Assembly (NCBI RefSeq): GCF_900115755.1
Contig: NZ_FOXQ01000002.1
Location: 62,001-126,000, forward strand
Direction: 5' to 3'
Source: Parafilimonas terrae
GTDB lineage: Bacteria; Bacteroidota; Bacteroidia; Chitinophagales; Chitinophagaceae
DNA length: 64,000 bases
Positions 16,485 to 25,071 of this stretch are shown piece by piece. The translations under genes were made by a program, and so were the position numbers. The notes beneath the pieces were generated by a model. It ran no database searches and was not told the DNA's origin. It worked only from the letters and a program-made list of their open reading frames with translations. How positions within the stretch are numbered: position 1 is the stretch's first letter; each line of letters starts with the position of its first letter.

Positions 16485-18323
16485 ATGCAAAAAGGACAAA
16501 TAAGAGTTCATACAGAGAACATCTTCCCGATCATTAAAAAATTTCTCTACAGCGATCATGACATTTTTTTACGCGAACTGATAAGCAACGCCGTTGATGC
16601 TACGCAGAAAGTAAAAACACTTGCTTCTATTGGCGAATTTAAAGGCGAGCTTGGCGACCTGCGCATTGATATTGTGATTAACAAAGAAGATAAAACGTTA
16701 AGCATTATAGATCGTGGTGTTGGTATGACGGAAGCTGAAGTGGATAAATACATTAACCAGGTTGCCTTCAGCAGCGCTGAAGATTTTTTGCAGAAATATA
16801 AAGATGCGAATATCATCGGCCATTTTGGTTTGGGTTTTTACAGCGCTTTTATGGTGAGCGATAAAGTGGAGATATTCACCAAAAGTTTTAAAGATGAACC
16901 TGCTGTTTACTGGAGTTGCGATGGCAGCCCGGAATATGAATTATACCAGGTGGAAAAAGAGGAGAGGGGCACCCGCATTGTGCTGCATGTAAATGAAGAA
17001 AGCAAAGAATTTTTAGAAGCAGACCGCATTAAAGGTATTCTTGAAAAATTCTGCCGCTTTTTGCCGGTGCCTGTTTATTTTGAAGACAAGCAGATTAATA
17101 ATACCAATCCTATATGGACAAAGAAACCATCTGAATTAACCACGCAGGATTACCAGAATTTTTATAAAGAATTATATCCTTTTGGTGAAACGCCTTTGTT
17201 CTGGATTCATTTGAATGTAGATTATCCGTTTAACCTTACCGGTGTTTTATATTTTCCAAAGATTAAGCAGAGCTACGAAATCCAAAAAGATAAGATACAA
17301 TTATACAGCAACCAGGTTTTTGTAACTGATGAAGTAAAAGATATTGTACCTGAATTTTTAATGTTGCTGCATGGTGTGATTGACAGCCCTGATATTCCGC
17401 TGAATGTAAGCCGCAGTTATTTGCAGGGCGACCCGAATGTGAAGAAGATAAACACTTACATTACCAAGAAAGTTGCCGATAAACTTGAAGAGATTTTTAA
17501 TAAAGAGCGCAGCGAGTTTGAAGAAAAATGGGAAAGCCTTGGTTTGTTTGTGAAGTATGGAATGATGACAGATGATAAATTTCTTGAAAAAGCAAACAAG
17601 TTCTTTATTATGGAAGATGCGTCTGTGAAAAAATTCTATACGCTTGATGAATACAGGACTGCAACAGAAGCATCGCAGAAAAATAAAGATGGCAAGCTGG
17701 TGCTTCTTTATACAACTGATCCTGTTCAGCAGGATAGCTATATAAAAGCTGCCGCCAATAAAGGTTATAAAGTGGTGAAGATGGAAACGCTGGTTGATGC
17801 GGCTTTCATCAACACGATGGAAATGAAATGGGAGAATGTGACTTTTAAGCGGGTTGATGCTGATATAGTTGATAATTTAATTGATGCACAGGAAACCAAT
17901 GAAAGTGTTTTAAACAAAGATGAAGAAGCTAAGCTGAAAGAATGGTTTGGTTTGCAAATTGGCGAAACGCATATTACGGTTGATGTAAAAGGTTTAAGCG
18001 CCGATGCACCGCCGGTAGTCGCCACACGCCCTGAATTTATGCGCCGTATGAAAGATATGGCAGGCGTTGGCGGCGGCATGGCTTCTTTTTACGCTCAAAT
18101 GCCTGATGAAGTAACATTAACGGTTAATGGTAATCATTCTATTTACCAGCAATTATTAAAAGAAGATAATTCAGATAAATTGAATAAGCAGGTGCGTAAT
18201 CTTGCAGACTTAGCTTTGCTTTCTCAGGGTTTGTTGAAGGGTGAAGAACTCACCAGCTTTATTAACCGCAGTGTTGAACTGATGGAAGGCAAAACAAAAA
18301 GTAATATTATACTGGAAGCATAG
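16485..18323 (+). CDS. htpG: HtpG, bacterial Hsp90 chaperone
   Basis: 612 residues, the usual HtpG length. The N-terminal GHKL ATP site shows ELISNAVDA (E-x-x-x-N), DRGVGMT and GHFGLGFYSAFM. The middle domain includes PLFWIHLNVDYPFNLTGVLYFP and LNVSRSYLQGD, with the ATP-contacting Arg in SRSYLQ. A C-terminal dimerisation domain follows. It helps late folding and stress recovery in the cytosol using ATP. It stands alone with its own terminator, and a palindromic repeat lies in its leader. I saw no CIRCE element. Confidence 0.97.
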   Translation: MQKGQIRVHTENIFPIIKKFLYSDHDIFLRELISNAVDATQKVKTLASIGEFKGELGDLRIDIVINKEDKTLSIIDRGVGMTEAEVDKYINQVAFSSAEDFLQKYKDANIIGHFGLGFYSAFMVSDKVEIFTKSFKDEPAVYWSCDGSPEYELYQVEKEERGTRIVLHVNEESKEFLEADRIKGILEKFCRFLPVPVYFEDKQINNTNPIWTKKPSELTTQDYQNFYKELYPFGETPLFWIHLNVDYPFNLTGVLYFPKIKQSYEIQKDKIQLYSNQVFVTDEVKDIVPEFLMLLHGVIDSPDIPLNVSRSYLQGDPNVKKINTYITKKVADKLEEIFNKERSEFEEKWESLGLFVKYGMMTDDKFLEKANKFFIMEDASVKKFYTLDEYRTATEASQKNKDGKLVLLYTTDPVQQDSYIKAAANKGYKVVKMETLVDAAFINTMEMKWENVTFKRVDADIVDNLIDAQETNESVLNKDEEAKLKEWFGLQIGETHITVDVKGLSADAPPVVATRPEFMRRMKDMAGVGGGMASFYAQMPDEVTLTVNGNHSIYQQLLKEDNSDKLNKQVRNLADLALLSQGLLKGEELTSFINRSVELMEGKTKSNIILEA

Positions 18324-18350
18324 AATTTAAACGTATTAAATGTCTTCATG

Positions 18351-18390
18351 AAAGCCCTGAAAGATTTACACTTTCGGGGCTTTTTATTTT
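18351..18390 (+). terminator. Intrinsic terminator of htpG
   Basis: The stem AAAGCCCTGAAAG / CTTTCGGGGCTTT (one G-U pair) has a 7-nt loop and is followed by TTTTTATTTT. It begins 28 bp after the htpG stop. Confidence 0.85.
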
Positions 18391-18420
18391 GTAAATTTTC
18401 TGTATGATGGAACTAATTAC

Positions 18421-18470
18421 GCATTAAAAAAGGCCTGCAGGTTTTTAAACCGCAAGCCTTTTTTTAATGC
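18421..18470. terminator. Long A/T-flanked hairpin, terminator of the RRM gene and bidirectional
   Basis: A near-perfect inverted repeat runs from GCATTAAAAAAGGC to GCCTTTTTTTAATGC with a central CAGGTTTTTAAACCG region. The A and T runs lie inside the stem on both sides, so it can terminate transcription in both directions. It begins 30 bp after the stop of the leftward RRM gene. Confidence 0.8.
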
Positions 18471-18499
18471 GTTAACGATGAATACCGGAAGGTATTTTT

Positions 18500-18880
18500 T
18501 TAAAACCTTCTCCTGTTAAAATCACCTCCGTCCCTGTCATTATCCCTGTCGCGGCTGCTCCTGTAATTGTCCCTGCCACCACTCCTGTAATTGTCACGGC
18601 TGCTGCTTCTGTAACTATCCCTGCCGCCACTGCCTTCACTTCTTTCTTCTGCTTTCTTTACAGAAAGCTTTTTGCCTTTAATGCCTGCGCCATCAAGTGC
18701 TTCAATAGTTTGCAATGCTTCAAGGCTGTCGGGCATTTCTACAAAGCCAAAGCTCTTTCGCCTGCCGGTGTTGCGGTCCATAACAAATCTTGCTGACGTT
18801 ACAGTGCCGTATAGTTCAAACATTTCTTTTAAATCGGTATCATCAAAATCATTGGGGAATCCCGTAACGAAGAGCTTCAT
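18500..18880 (-). CDS. RRM RNA-binding protein with RGG-like tail (cold-shock type)
   Basis: 126 residues. A single RNA-recognition motif spans 1-80 with RNP2 LFVTGF (3-8) and RNP1 RKSFGFVEM (41-49), including the aromatic residues needed for RNA stacking. The tail (85-126) is a low-complexity run of S, R, D, N, Y and G ending RRRF. This form is common in Bacteroidota and cyanobacteria, where it is often cold-induced and binds mRNA. A LacI-type palindrome lies 63 bp before the start codon, unexpected for this kind of gene. Confidence 0.92.
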   Translation of the reverse strand: MKLFVTGFPNDFDDTDLKEMFELYGTVTSARFVMDRNTGRRKSFGFVEMPDSLEALQTIEALDGAGIKGKKLSVKKAEERSEGSGGRDSYRSSSRDNYRSGGRDNYRSSRDRDNDRDGGDFNRRRF

Positions 18881-19122
18881 GTAAATTGTTGTTTCGGCAA
18901 ATGTAATCTTTAGCTTTTCAAAACAGGCATTTATGCCATAATTTAATCGTTTAAATTACATGATAGGAGAAATTTAACAATAAACGTGTTTTTTAGCCTG
19001 TTATGGATTTAATTGCTTTTGCGGAAATTAATGGGTTCACTGTTCACAATTCGCAGGTTTATTACTGAGCTTCACATTTCAACTTATCAACTATTCAACC
19101 AAATCCACTTCTCTTTACCCTA
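18881..19122. other. Intergenic gap between RRM and DUF5009-like genes
   Basis: About 240 bp. It holds the operator-like site at 18943-18954 and presumably the RRM promoter. I see no gene or strong hairpin in the rest. Confidence 0.4.
18943..18954. promoter_or_regulatory. LacI-type operator-like site upstream of the RRM gene
   Basis: TTAATCGTTTAA is the exact reverse complement of the TTAAACGATTAA core found three times before the susC gene at 54265. On the minus strand it lies 63-74 bp before the RRM start codon. Presence is certain; function is inferred. Confidence 0.45.
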
Positions 19123-20307
19123 TCATATTTTCAACCGCATGTGTTTCTTTTCCAGCATAGCTGTTATAAAGATCACAATAAATGCAATGGCAAAAGAGCG
19201 CAGCAAACCACCAATGCCTTCGGCAAGAAATACAGGATATTTTATATGAAATAAAACCATGAAGGAGTATAAAAAATAGGGTATGAGATAACAGGTTAAA
19301 GTGCTGGTGCCCGCCGGTTTTATTATGTTAAACCAATCTGTCTTTCCTTTTATATCTATCAGGTAAATCAATAAACTGAAAATAAGAATGCTGATGCCCG
19401 TGCAAATGCCAACCCACGATGGTGTACCGTGTATTTTTGAAATTCCGCCAAACGGCCTCAACAAAAAACCGAGTGTTATCATACCAACACCTGCAATAAA
19501 CATTATAGTAAAAAATTGTTGCCGGCTGGTGCTATTGCTTTGCCGGTAAATAACAGAAACAATAATGCCGCTCATTATAAATGATACTTCAGAGCCGCCG
19601 TTTAAAAACCAGCAATATTTCAGTATGCTTGAAACAGGTTTTAGCAGCTCTGTTTGATTAAGTGTTGTATAAATAAGAAAGAAAATAAATGCGGCAAGTA
19701 ACAATTTTGGCCTGCCATTGCTGAAAAGATAAATTAATGCGCAGGTTAAATATGCCCATCCTATCAATCCTAAAATGCCCCACCAGTGCGGTTGCATCCA
19801 TGTTATGCCATGCGGTGATTCGCCTTTATATAAAACCGCCATTGATATTAAAATTATAACACCGGTTGATCGTAAAATATGCTGTTTTATTTTGCTGATA
19901 GTTTTATAATCAAGCCAGATAAGAAAAAAGGCAAGCGTTATTAATATTTCCCAAACGGGCATTGGTAACAATGCAGCTTCCTCATTATAACTTTCAAGGT
20001 TTACATGAAAGAAACCCATAATAATGAGTGTAAGCGAACGCAAAATGATGTGCCACATAATGGATTGTTTGCTTTCGCCGGATTGCATTCTTTTATTTAA
20101 TGCAAATGGAACGGAAAGCCCCACAATAAAAAGAAAAGAGGGGAAAATAGTGTCGGCAAAGCCCAAGCCGTCCGCGCTCTCGCTAACATGCTTTATCCAT
20201 TCAGGAATATTGCTTACGCCATCCACATCGTTTACGAAGATCATGAGGAACATGGTGACGGCCCTGAATACATCTATTGATTGCAGGCGGCGTGGCAGTT
20301 GTTGCAT
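19123..20307 (-). CDS. DUF5009/HGSNAT-like membrane acyltransferase (COG4299 type)
   Basis: 394 residues, about ten to eleven membrane helices. The N-terminus RLQSIDVFRAVTMFLMIFVND followed by FADTIFPSFLFIVGLSVPFAL is the signature of the heparan-alpha-glucosaminide N-acetyltransferase-like family. Human HGSNAT passes acetyl groups across a membrane onto glucosamine; bacterial relatives are mostly uncharacterised. It is the last gene of the leftward DUF1553/DUF1501 block and a paralogue of the gene at 28752-29888. A repeat-rich 270-bp gap separates it from the previous gene, so it may be transcribed separately. Confidence 0.8.
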   Translation of the reverse strand: MQQLPRRLQSIDVFRAVTMFLMIFVNDVDGVSNIPEWIKHVSESADGLGFADTIFPSFLFIVGLSVPFALNKRMQSGESKQSIMWHIILRSLTLIIMGFFHVNLESYNEEAALLPMPVWEILITLAFFLIWLDYKTISKIKQHILRSTGVIILISMAVLYKGESPHGITWMQPHWWGILGLIGWAYLTCALIYLFSNGRPKLLLAAFIFFLIYTTLNQTELLKPVSSILKYCWFLNGGSEVSFIMSGIIVSVIYRQSNSTSRQQFFTIMFIAGVGMITLGFLLRPFGGISKIHGTPSWVGICTGISILIFSLLIYLIDIKGKTDWFNIIKPAGTSTLTCYLIPYFLYSFMVLFHIKYPVFLAEGIGGLLRSFAIAFIVIFITAMLEKKHMRLKI

Positions 20308-20379
20308 GGCTAATAATATTTTGCATGATACAATAATTAATGCAGTGTCATCAATGTAGTTGATCTAAGAAAATACTCA

Positions 20380-20498
20380 ATATTCCCCGCCTGACCGAAT
20401 CAGTCGGGCAGGAACAAAACAATACGCAATGTTCAATTGTAAAACCTTTGCATATTGGGCATTGCTGCCTGACTGATCCTGCCAGGCGGAGGTATTAT
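20380..20498. repeat. MITE-like element with ~30-bp imperfect inverted repeats
   Basis: The left arm at about 20386-20412 (CCCGCCTGACCGAATCAGTC followed by GGGCAGG) and the right arm at 20465-20492 (CTGCCTGACTGATCCTGCC followed by AGGCGG) are inverted copies differing at a handful of bases. The similarity continues weakly into AATATT and TATT at the outer edges. About 52 bp separate the arms; they hold a sequence repeated at 23443-23473. No open reading frame is present. It resembles a non-autonomous mobile element or intergenic repeat. Confidence 0.6.
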
Positions 20499-20577
20499 AT
20501 AATTTTAAAAATTGAATCTTGGATAAACAACATTGAATGCAGTATAAAGATTATTTTTCAAAATATTGTTATATAGT

Positions 20578-21981
20578 TCAATATTGAACTTTTGCTTTAA
20601 CTGTTGTAGTATCTGTAACTAATGTAGGCACAATGTAACCGCCGCTGTCAAGTTGTGTTTTGGGAAATGCCTGCTGTAAACCGGGCCAGTCCTGCTTTGC
20701 AATTAATGTTTTATAAAGATAGATTGATTGTAATTTAGGCAAGGCCTTTAATTCACTTATGCCCTGTGCCGAAACTTTTGTATTTACAAGATTTAAATAG
20801 CGGAGATTAGTGAGCGCTGTAAGATTTTTCAATCCTTTATCCGTAACAGGCGTTCCATCTAAAAATAACTTGATGAGGTTAGTGCATTGCGCAATTGTTT
20901 TTAAACCTTCATCATTAATATTTGTGCCACTTAGTTTTAAAGAAACCAGTTGCTTGCTGAAGTTTGTTATCTGTTGCAAATCATTATTGTCAACAGTTGT
21001 ATCGTTAATAAAACTTACTGTAATGTAATTGCTGTTTAAAGCAACCGGCAATACCAGGATATTTTTTGCTTTCAATTGTGCAATAGCATTTGCATCAGCA
21101 GGCTCAACAGGTGAAGATGGAAGATCAGATGTTACTTTTATTTCAGGGCTTACATTTTGCAAAGCAATTAATACAGGCTTTATTTTATCATCCTGCGGAA
21201 GCTGGTTTACTTTTTTATCAAACGATGCGCCATTTGCAATCCACCAATGTATTAATGCAAATTGTTCTTTTGTGGGTTGCGGTTTTTCTTTAGGCGGCAT
21301 GTGGTCATCATCGTAATCGGGCAGCAGCATTCTTTTAATGAGCTCACTTTCATCAGCATTACCCGGTTCAATCACAATACCATCCTTTCCGCCTTTTATT
21401 AATCGTAAGCTATCATCCATTCTTAGTTTGCCTTTTTGTTTGTTTGGGCCGTGACAGGAATAACATTTAGTTTGAAAGATGGGCTGTATAACATCCGCAT
21501 ATACCTGTGCCTCCTGCACATTGGCAATAGGCTTTATAATCATTGATTCAGCTGTATCATTAAAAATATTTGTAAAAGGCCTGGATAAATAATCAGAGCC
21601 ATGCGTAAGCGATCCGCCCAAATGACCGGTTAATGCTATTAAAATTAAAAGGGCAACAGACAATACCGGTTTATTTACCTTGAACCGGTTATTTTTTTCC
21701 TTTGCATACAACACAAAAGCCGCAAGTGTTGTAGCAATACCCATCCACATGTGCCAACTTGCAATATTTTCATTATAATCATCGGTTATAGAAAGCAGGT
21801 AACCGGTAATGCAGGAAAACAAACCCATAATTGCGCCGGTTAATAATATTACGGGAACAGCCTGTTGAAGTACTTCATATTTCTTTATTCGGGAAAGCCA
21901 TTGCAGCAATAAAGCAATTAATAAAATGCCAATGGGCAAATGAACAAGCAGTGGATGAAAGTGGCCAAGAAATTCGATCAT
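20578..21981 (-). CDS. DUF2231 membrane domain, planctomycete-type cytochrome c and LRR protein
   Basis: 467 residues. The first 125 hold about four helices of a DUF2231 domain (HPLLVHLPIG). A PSCyt1-type haem c domain follows, with CYSCH at 173-177 and DHMPPKE supplying the likely axial Met. The C-terminal 170 residues are leucine-rich repeats (LVSLKLSGTNINDEGLKTIAQCTNL). It would anchor a periplasmic redox and binding module in the inner membrane. The architecture and neighbours (DUF1553, DUF1501, TIM-barrel) match blocks known from Planctomycetes and Bacteroidota, whose role is largely unproven. Its stop overlaps the 16-bp palindrome AGTTCAATATTGAACT. Confidence 0.88.
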   Translation of the reverse strand: MIEFLGHFHPLLVHLPIGILLIALLLQWLSRIKKYEVLQQAVPVILLTGAIMGLFSCITGYLLSITDDYNENIASWHMWMGIATTLAAFVLYAKEKNNRFKVNKPVLSVALLILIALTGHLGGSLTHGSDYLSRPFTNIFNDTAESMIIKPIANVQEAQVYADVIQPIFQTKCYSCHGPNKQKGKLRMDDSLRLIKGGKDGIVIEPGNADESELIKRMLLPDYDDDHMPPKEKPQPTKEQFALIHWWIANGASFDKKVNQLPQDDKIKPVLIALQNVSPEIKVTSDLPSSPVEPADANAIAQLKAKNILVLPVALNSNYITVSFINDTTVDNNDLQQITNFSKQLVSLKLSGTNINDEGLKTIAQCTNLIKLFLDGTPVTDKGLKNLTALTNLRYLNLVNTKVSAQGISELKALPKLQSIYLYKTLIAKQDWPGLQQAFPKTQLDSGGYIVPTLVTDTTTVKAKVQY

Positions 21982-21988
21982 AAAGAAA

Positions 21989-22018
21989 GCTATGAGCTGT
22001 TAGCTATGAGCTGCGAGC
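21989..22018 (+). repeat. Left terminal inverted repeat of the S23 unit
   Basis: The arm is built of two 14-bp tandem units, GCTATGAGCTGTTA and GCTATGAGCTGCGA, then GC. It is inverted at 22433-22462. Confidence 0.75.
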
Positions 22019-22035
22019 CTGATTATACGTAACAT

Positions 22036-22389
22036 TCAGGAAATTAATTTATTTGAAAATGCTATGAGCATTTTTTGTTCTTCATCTATTTTGCTTAAAA
22101 CAGAATTGAGAATATTTGTATTTCCAAAGTTTACTGCTTTTGCAATTAGCAATTGTGTTTCGAGCTCAAACGAAGAGCCTAATGAAATTTCTATAAATCT
22201 TTTATAGTCCTTTTCACTAAACCTACTGCTTCCTTCAGCTATGTTTGATGGAATTGAGACCGCTGATCTTGTTGCTTGTTGTGTAAGACTGAATTTTTCA
22301 GTTGCAGGAAACGTTTCAGTTAATTTGTACGTTTCAACTGCTATTTCAAATCCTTTTTGCCAAATTTTAAGTTCTTTAAAATTTCTCAT
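22036..22389 (-). CDS. Four-helix-bundle protein, S23/IVP family
   Basis: 117 residues matching the 23S rRNA intervening-sequence protein family (TIGR02436/PF05635 type). Visible are FKELKIWQKGFEIAVETYKL at the N-terminus and the hallmark TRSAVSIPSNIAEGSSR near 41-57, followed by two long helices. The fold is a four-helix bundle forming a pentameric barrel in known structures; a relative (Avd) binds nucleic acid in diversity-generating retroelements. The function here is unknown. It is the only gene in a 474-bp unit with terminal inverted repeats and runs in the same direction as the operon it interrupts. Confidence 0.88.
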   Translation of the reverse strand: MRNFKELKIWQKGFEIAVETYKLTETFPATEKFSLTQQATRSAVSIPSNIAEGSSRFSEKDYKRFIEISLGSSFELETQLLIAKAVNFGNTNILNSVLSKIDEEQKMLIAFSNKLIS

Positions 22390-22432
22390 TTTTTAAAAGT
22401 TTAAGCATTAATATATTTCATTTGAACTAACT

Positions 22433-22462
22433 GCTCGCAGCTCATAGCTAATAGCTCACAGC
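22433..22462 (-). repeat. Right terminal inverted repeat of the S23 unit
   Basis: Its reverse complement (GCTGTGAGCTATTA, GCTATGAGCTGCGA, GC) differs from the left arm at two of 30 positions. The last base is the first base of the neighbouring gene's stop codon. Confidence 0.75.
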
Positions 22463-23388
22463 TATTTCTCATACCTCTCCCGCAGCGTCTTCATCATATA
22501 AACATTAATTGCCCACTGATCGGCTAAAGGCTGTTGTGTATAAGGAATAGTGGGCAAATAATTCGGCGGCCCAAATTCTGTAAGCACCGTAAGTGTATCG
22601 CCCTGTTGTTTTTTCATTTCAACAATTTTATCCCACCAGGCAAAATGCGCTTTAACTGCATCGTTCCATTCCGGTGCACGTGGATCGTTTACCTGCGGGC
22701 CTTCCTGGTGGCCAATGCGTGCATGCACATGATCTACACGCGGCAAAACAAGGTCAACTGTTTCCTGCTGGTCTTCCAGCAAAGTTTCATGCACGTTGCA
22801 CCAGTGCGATATATCAAGCGTAAAACGTAAACCGGGAATATTTTCAAGATAATGCCTTGCCACCGGCGCTGAATACATAAGCCTTGAACGGTGCGTTTCA
22901 TGGCAAATTTTTATACCGGTTGACTGATGCAAGGCGGTTGTGTGATCAATAAACGCTTTGCCCTGTTCAAACGAAAAATAATCCCTGCCCGAATGGCAAT
23001 TTATGTATAAAGGTTTTTGAATGGTATTGCTTACAGCAGCGCCTATTATGTTGGTAAAACTTTCAAAATGTTGTTTAAAATCTTTCTCATGGCCTGCTGT
23101 TAAAAAACCAACTTCGAGGCTATATTTCTTCAATGCCGTAAATAATTCATCCTGGTCTTTTTTTTCTGTTGGCCACCATATTTCAATGCCATCATAACCT
23201 TCCTGTTTTACTTTGGCACAATACTCATCTATGGTTCCGTTAAAGCCCCAGTTGGTGGCTAAAATTTTTAATTGAAAATTTTTATTCATATTATTTTTTG
23301 AATATGGTGTTGCAAAAGTTTGCAACGATGAAAGCATTAAAGCTGTTGTTGCAGATGTGGTGGTTTGAATGAATTTGCGGCGCTTCAT
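22462..23388 (-). CDS. Secreted sugar-phosphate isomerase/epimerase-like TIM-barrel protein
   Basis: 308 residues with a possible Tat-like N-terminus (MKRRKFIQTTTSATTAL). The xylose-isomerase-like TIM-barrel (PF01261 type) shows GYDGIEIWWP, ICHETHRSRLMYS, FTLDISHWCNV and VDHVHARIGHQEG. The Glu, Asp, His and Glu (LTEFGPP) positions fit the usual divalent-metal site. It is probably exported and may act on an oxidised or non-phosphorylated sugar, though the reaction is unknown. It lies in the DUF1501/DUF1553 block; its stop codon touches the S23 unit. Confidence 0.85.
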   Translation of the reverse strand: MKRRKFIQTTTSATTALMLSSLQTFATPYSKNNMNKNFQLKILATNWGFNGTIDEYCAKVKQEGYDGIEIWWPTEKKDQDELFTALKKYSLEVGFLTAGHEKDFKQHFESFTNIIGAAVSNTIQKPLYINCHSGRDYFSFEQGKAFIDHTTALHQSTGIKICHETHRSRLMYSAPVARHYLENIPGLRFTLDISHWCNVHETLLEDQQETVDLVLPRVDHVHARIGHQEGPQVNDPRAPEWNDAVKAHFAWWDKIVEMKKQQGDTLTVLTEFGPPNYLPTIPYTQQPLADQWAINVYMMKTLRERYEK

Positions 23389-23442
23389 TTAAGTTATTTC
23401 GAATTCGTTTATAAGCCTTCAGATAGTTTTCTTAATTGATCC

Positions 23443-23473
23443 TTACAATTGAATATTGAGTATTGTATTGTTA
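23443..23473 (+). repeat. Second copy of the 31-bp repeat inside the 20380-20498 element
   Basis: TTACAATTGAATATTGAGTA and the following eleven bases match the reverse complement of 20412-20442 at about 26 of 31 positions. It lies in the 127-bp gap between the DUF1501 and TIM-barrel genes. Confidence 0.5.
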
Positions 23474-23515
23474 CGCATTGATTATTTTTCTTAAATCAAT
23501 GCACATTGGTTTCTT

Positions 23516-25018
23516 TTATGCCAGAATCTCATTAATCACTTTTCCCTTTGTGTCCGTCAGCCGGAAGGGCCTTCCCTGGAAGTCGTATGTGAATTGCTCA
23601 TGATCAAAACCAAGCTGGTTAAGAATGGTAGCCTGTATATCAAATGTATCTACCTTGCCGCTTATGGCACTATACCCAATCTCATCTGTTTCACCATAAC
23701 TGCCACCTTTTTTTATACCGGCGCCTGCCATCCATATTGTAAATGCTTCGGTATGATGGTCTCTTCCCTTGAAAGGGTTTTGCTTGCCTTCGCGGTTTTC
23801 CATCATCGGCGTTCTGCCAAATTCACCGCCCCAAACCACTAATGTTTCTTCAAGCAAACCGCGTTGTTTTAAATCGAGTATCAATGCAGTTATACATTTA
23901 TCCACCTGCCTGCATTTATTAATAAAACCAACATCTATAGCAAGGCTGGCATCGGTGCCGTGGCTGTCCCAGCCCCAATCGAATAACTGCACAAAACGAA
24001 CACCTTTTTCAACCAGCTTTCTTGCCAGCAACACATTATTGGCAAAACAAGCGTGGCCGGGTTTTGTGCCATACATATCGTGAATATATTGCGGCTCATC
24101 ATTTATATTCATTACTTCCGGCACTGATATCTGCATCTTATACGCCATCTCGTATTGCGAAATGCGGGAGAGGATTTCGGGGTCTTTATATGCTTTATAT
24201 TCTTCAGCATTTACCTGGTTAATGGCGTCGATACTTGCCTTGCGCAAATCGCGGCTCATGCCATCAGGATCATTCAAAAACAAAACCGGTGCGCCTTCGC
24301 TGCGGCATTGCACGCCCTGGTAAACGCTTGGCAGAAAACCGCTGCCCCAAACACTTTTGCCTGCATCGGGGTTTCTGCCGCCGCTGGTTAATACAACAAA
24401 TCCCGGCAGGTTTTCATTTTCGGTACCCAGCCCGTAAGTAACCCAACTGCCAATGCTCGGCCTGCCCAAACGCGGCGAACCGGTATGAACGAGCAATTGC
24501 GCAGGTGCATGGTTAAACTGATCTGTTGAAACTGCTTTTAAAAAGCTTACTTCATCCACAATAGATGCGAGGTGCGGCATGTTTTCGCTAACCCAGGCGC
24601 CGCTCTCACCGTGTTGTGCAAACTTTGCCTGCGGGCCTAACATTTTAGGAACACCACGTATGAATGCAAAACGCTTTCCTTCCAGTAAAGATTGCGGGCA
24701 AAGCTGGCCATCCATTTTCATTAGCTCGGGCTTATAATCAAACAGCTCAAGCTGTGATGGAGCACCCGCCATGTGCAGGTAAATTACGCTCTTTGCCTTG
24801 CCGGGAAATGGCGGCAGTTTTGGCGCCAGCGGATGTGCCGGATCAAATGCAATTTGTGATGATGCATTATTCTTCCCGCATCCAAACAATGCAGCCAATG
24901 CAAGGCCGCCCAAACCCATAGCGCTTTCTTTAATAAAATGCCGGCGCGTATGCATTTGCAATACCGATCTTTCTGCTTCCCGCAACAGGCGTTGGTTATG
25001 TAATTCTTTTTGAGTCAT
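23516..25018 (-). CDS. DUF1501 protein with Tat signal
   Basis: 500 residues. The N-terminus contains a twin-arginine motif (TRRHFIKES near 24-32) and a hydrophobic stretch ending FGCG. The body is a DUF1501 sulfatase-like alpha/beta domain with PFPGKAKSVIYLHMAGAPSQ, FPFKGRDHH-like ligands (NPFKGRDHHTEAFTIWMAG), VWGGEFGRTP and WGWDSHG. DUF1501 proteins are almost always encoded beside DUF1549/DUF1553 cytochrome proteins, as here. They belong to the alkaline-phosphatase superfamily in fold, with unproven substrates. The start is at the expected distance from the Tat motif. Confidence 0.93.
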   Translation of the reverse strand: MTQKELHNQRLLREAERSVLQMHTRRHFIKESAMGLGGLALAALFGCGKNNASSQIAFDPAHPLAPKLPPFPGKAKSVIYLHMAGAPSQLELFDYKPELMKMDGQLCPQSLLEGKRFAFIRGVPKMLGPQAKFAQHGESGAWVSENMPHLASIVDEVSFLKAVSTDQFNHAPAQLLVHTGSPRLGRPSIGSWVTYGLGTENENLPGFVVLTSGGRNPDAGKSVWGSGFLPSVYQGVQCRSEGAPVLFLNDPDGMSRDLRKASIDAINQVNAEEYKAYKDPEILSRISQYEMAYKMQISVPEVMNINDEPQYIHDMYGTKPGHACFANNVLLARKLVEKGVRFVQLFDWGWDSHGTDASLAIDVGFINKCRQVDKCITALILDLKQRGLLEETLVVWGGEFGRTPMMENREGKQNPFKGRDHHTEAFTIWMAGAGIKKGGSYGETDEIGYSAISGKVDTFDIQATILNQLGFDHEQFTYDFQGRPFRLTDTKGKVINEILA

Positions 25019-25024
25019 GTTTGT

Positions 25025-25062
25025 AAGCTTTTAGCTGCAGGCCACAAGCTGCAAGCTGTTAA
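25025..25062. repeat. AGCT-rich repeat at the 3' side of the ORF6N gene
   Basis: AAGCTTTTAGCTGCAGG is followed by AAGCTGCAAGCTGTTA. The style matches the S23 terminal repeats (units around AGCTG spaced about a helical turn). It lies between the ORF6N stop and the DUF1501 start. A weaker inverted counterpart (GAGCTTGCAG...AAAGCTCTG on the minus strand) lies near 25730-25760. Confidence 0.45.
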
Positions 25063-25071
25063 ATTCAACTA

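Larger units (their letters stand above)
21989..22462. mobile_element. S23/four-helix-bundle insertion unit with 30-bp terminal inverted repeats
   Basis: A 474-bp unit bounded by 30-bp inverted repeats (28 of 30 identical) contains one gene, the S23-type protein. The left end lies 8 bp before the start codon of the DUF2231 gene and the right end touches the stop codon of the TIM-barrel gene, so it looks inserted between two operon genes. S23 genes are known as intervening sequences inside 23S rRNA genes; here the unit is in a protein operon. No transposase is present, so movement would need outside help. Confidence 0.6.
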
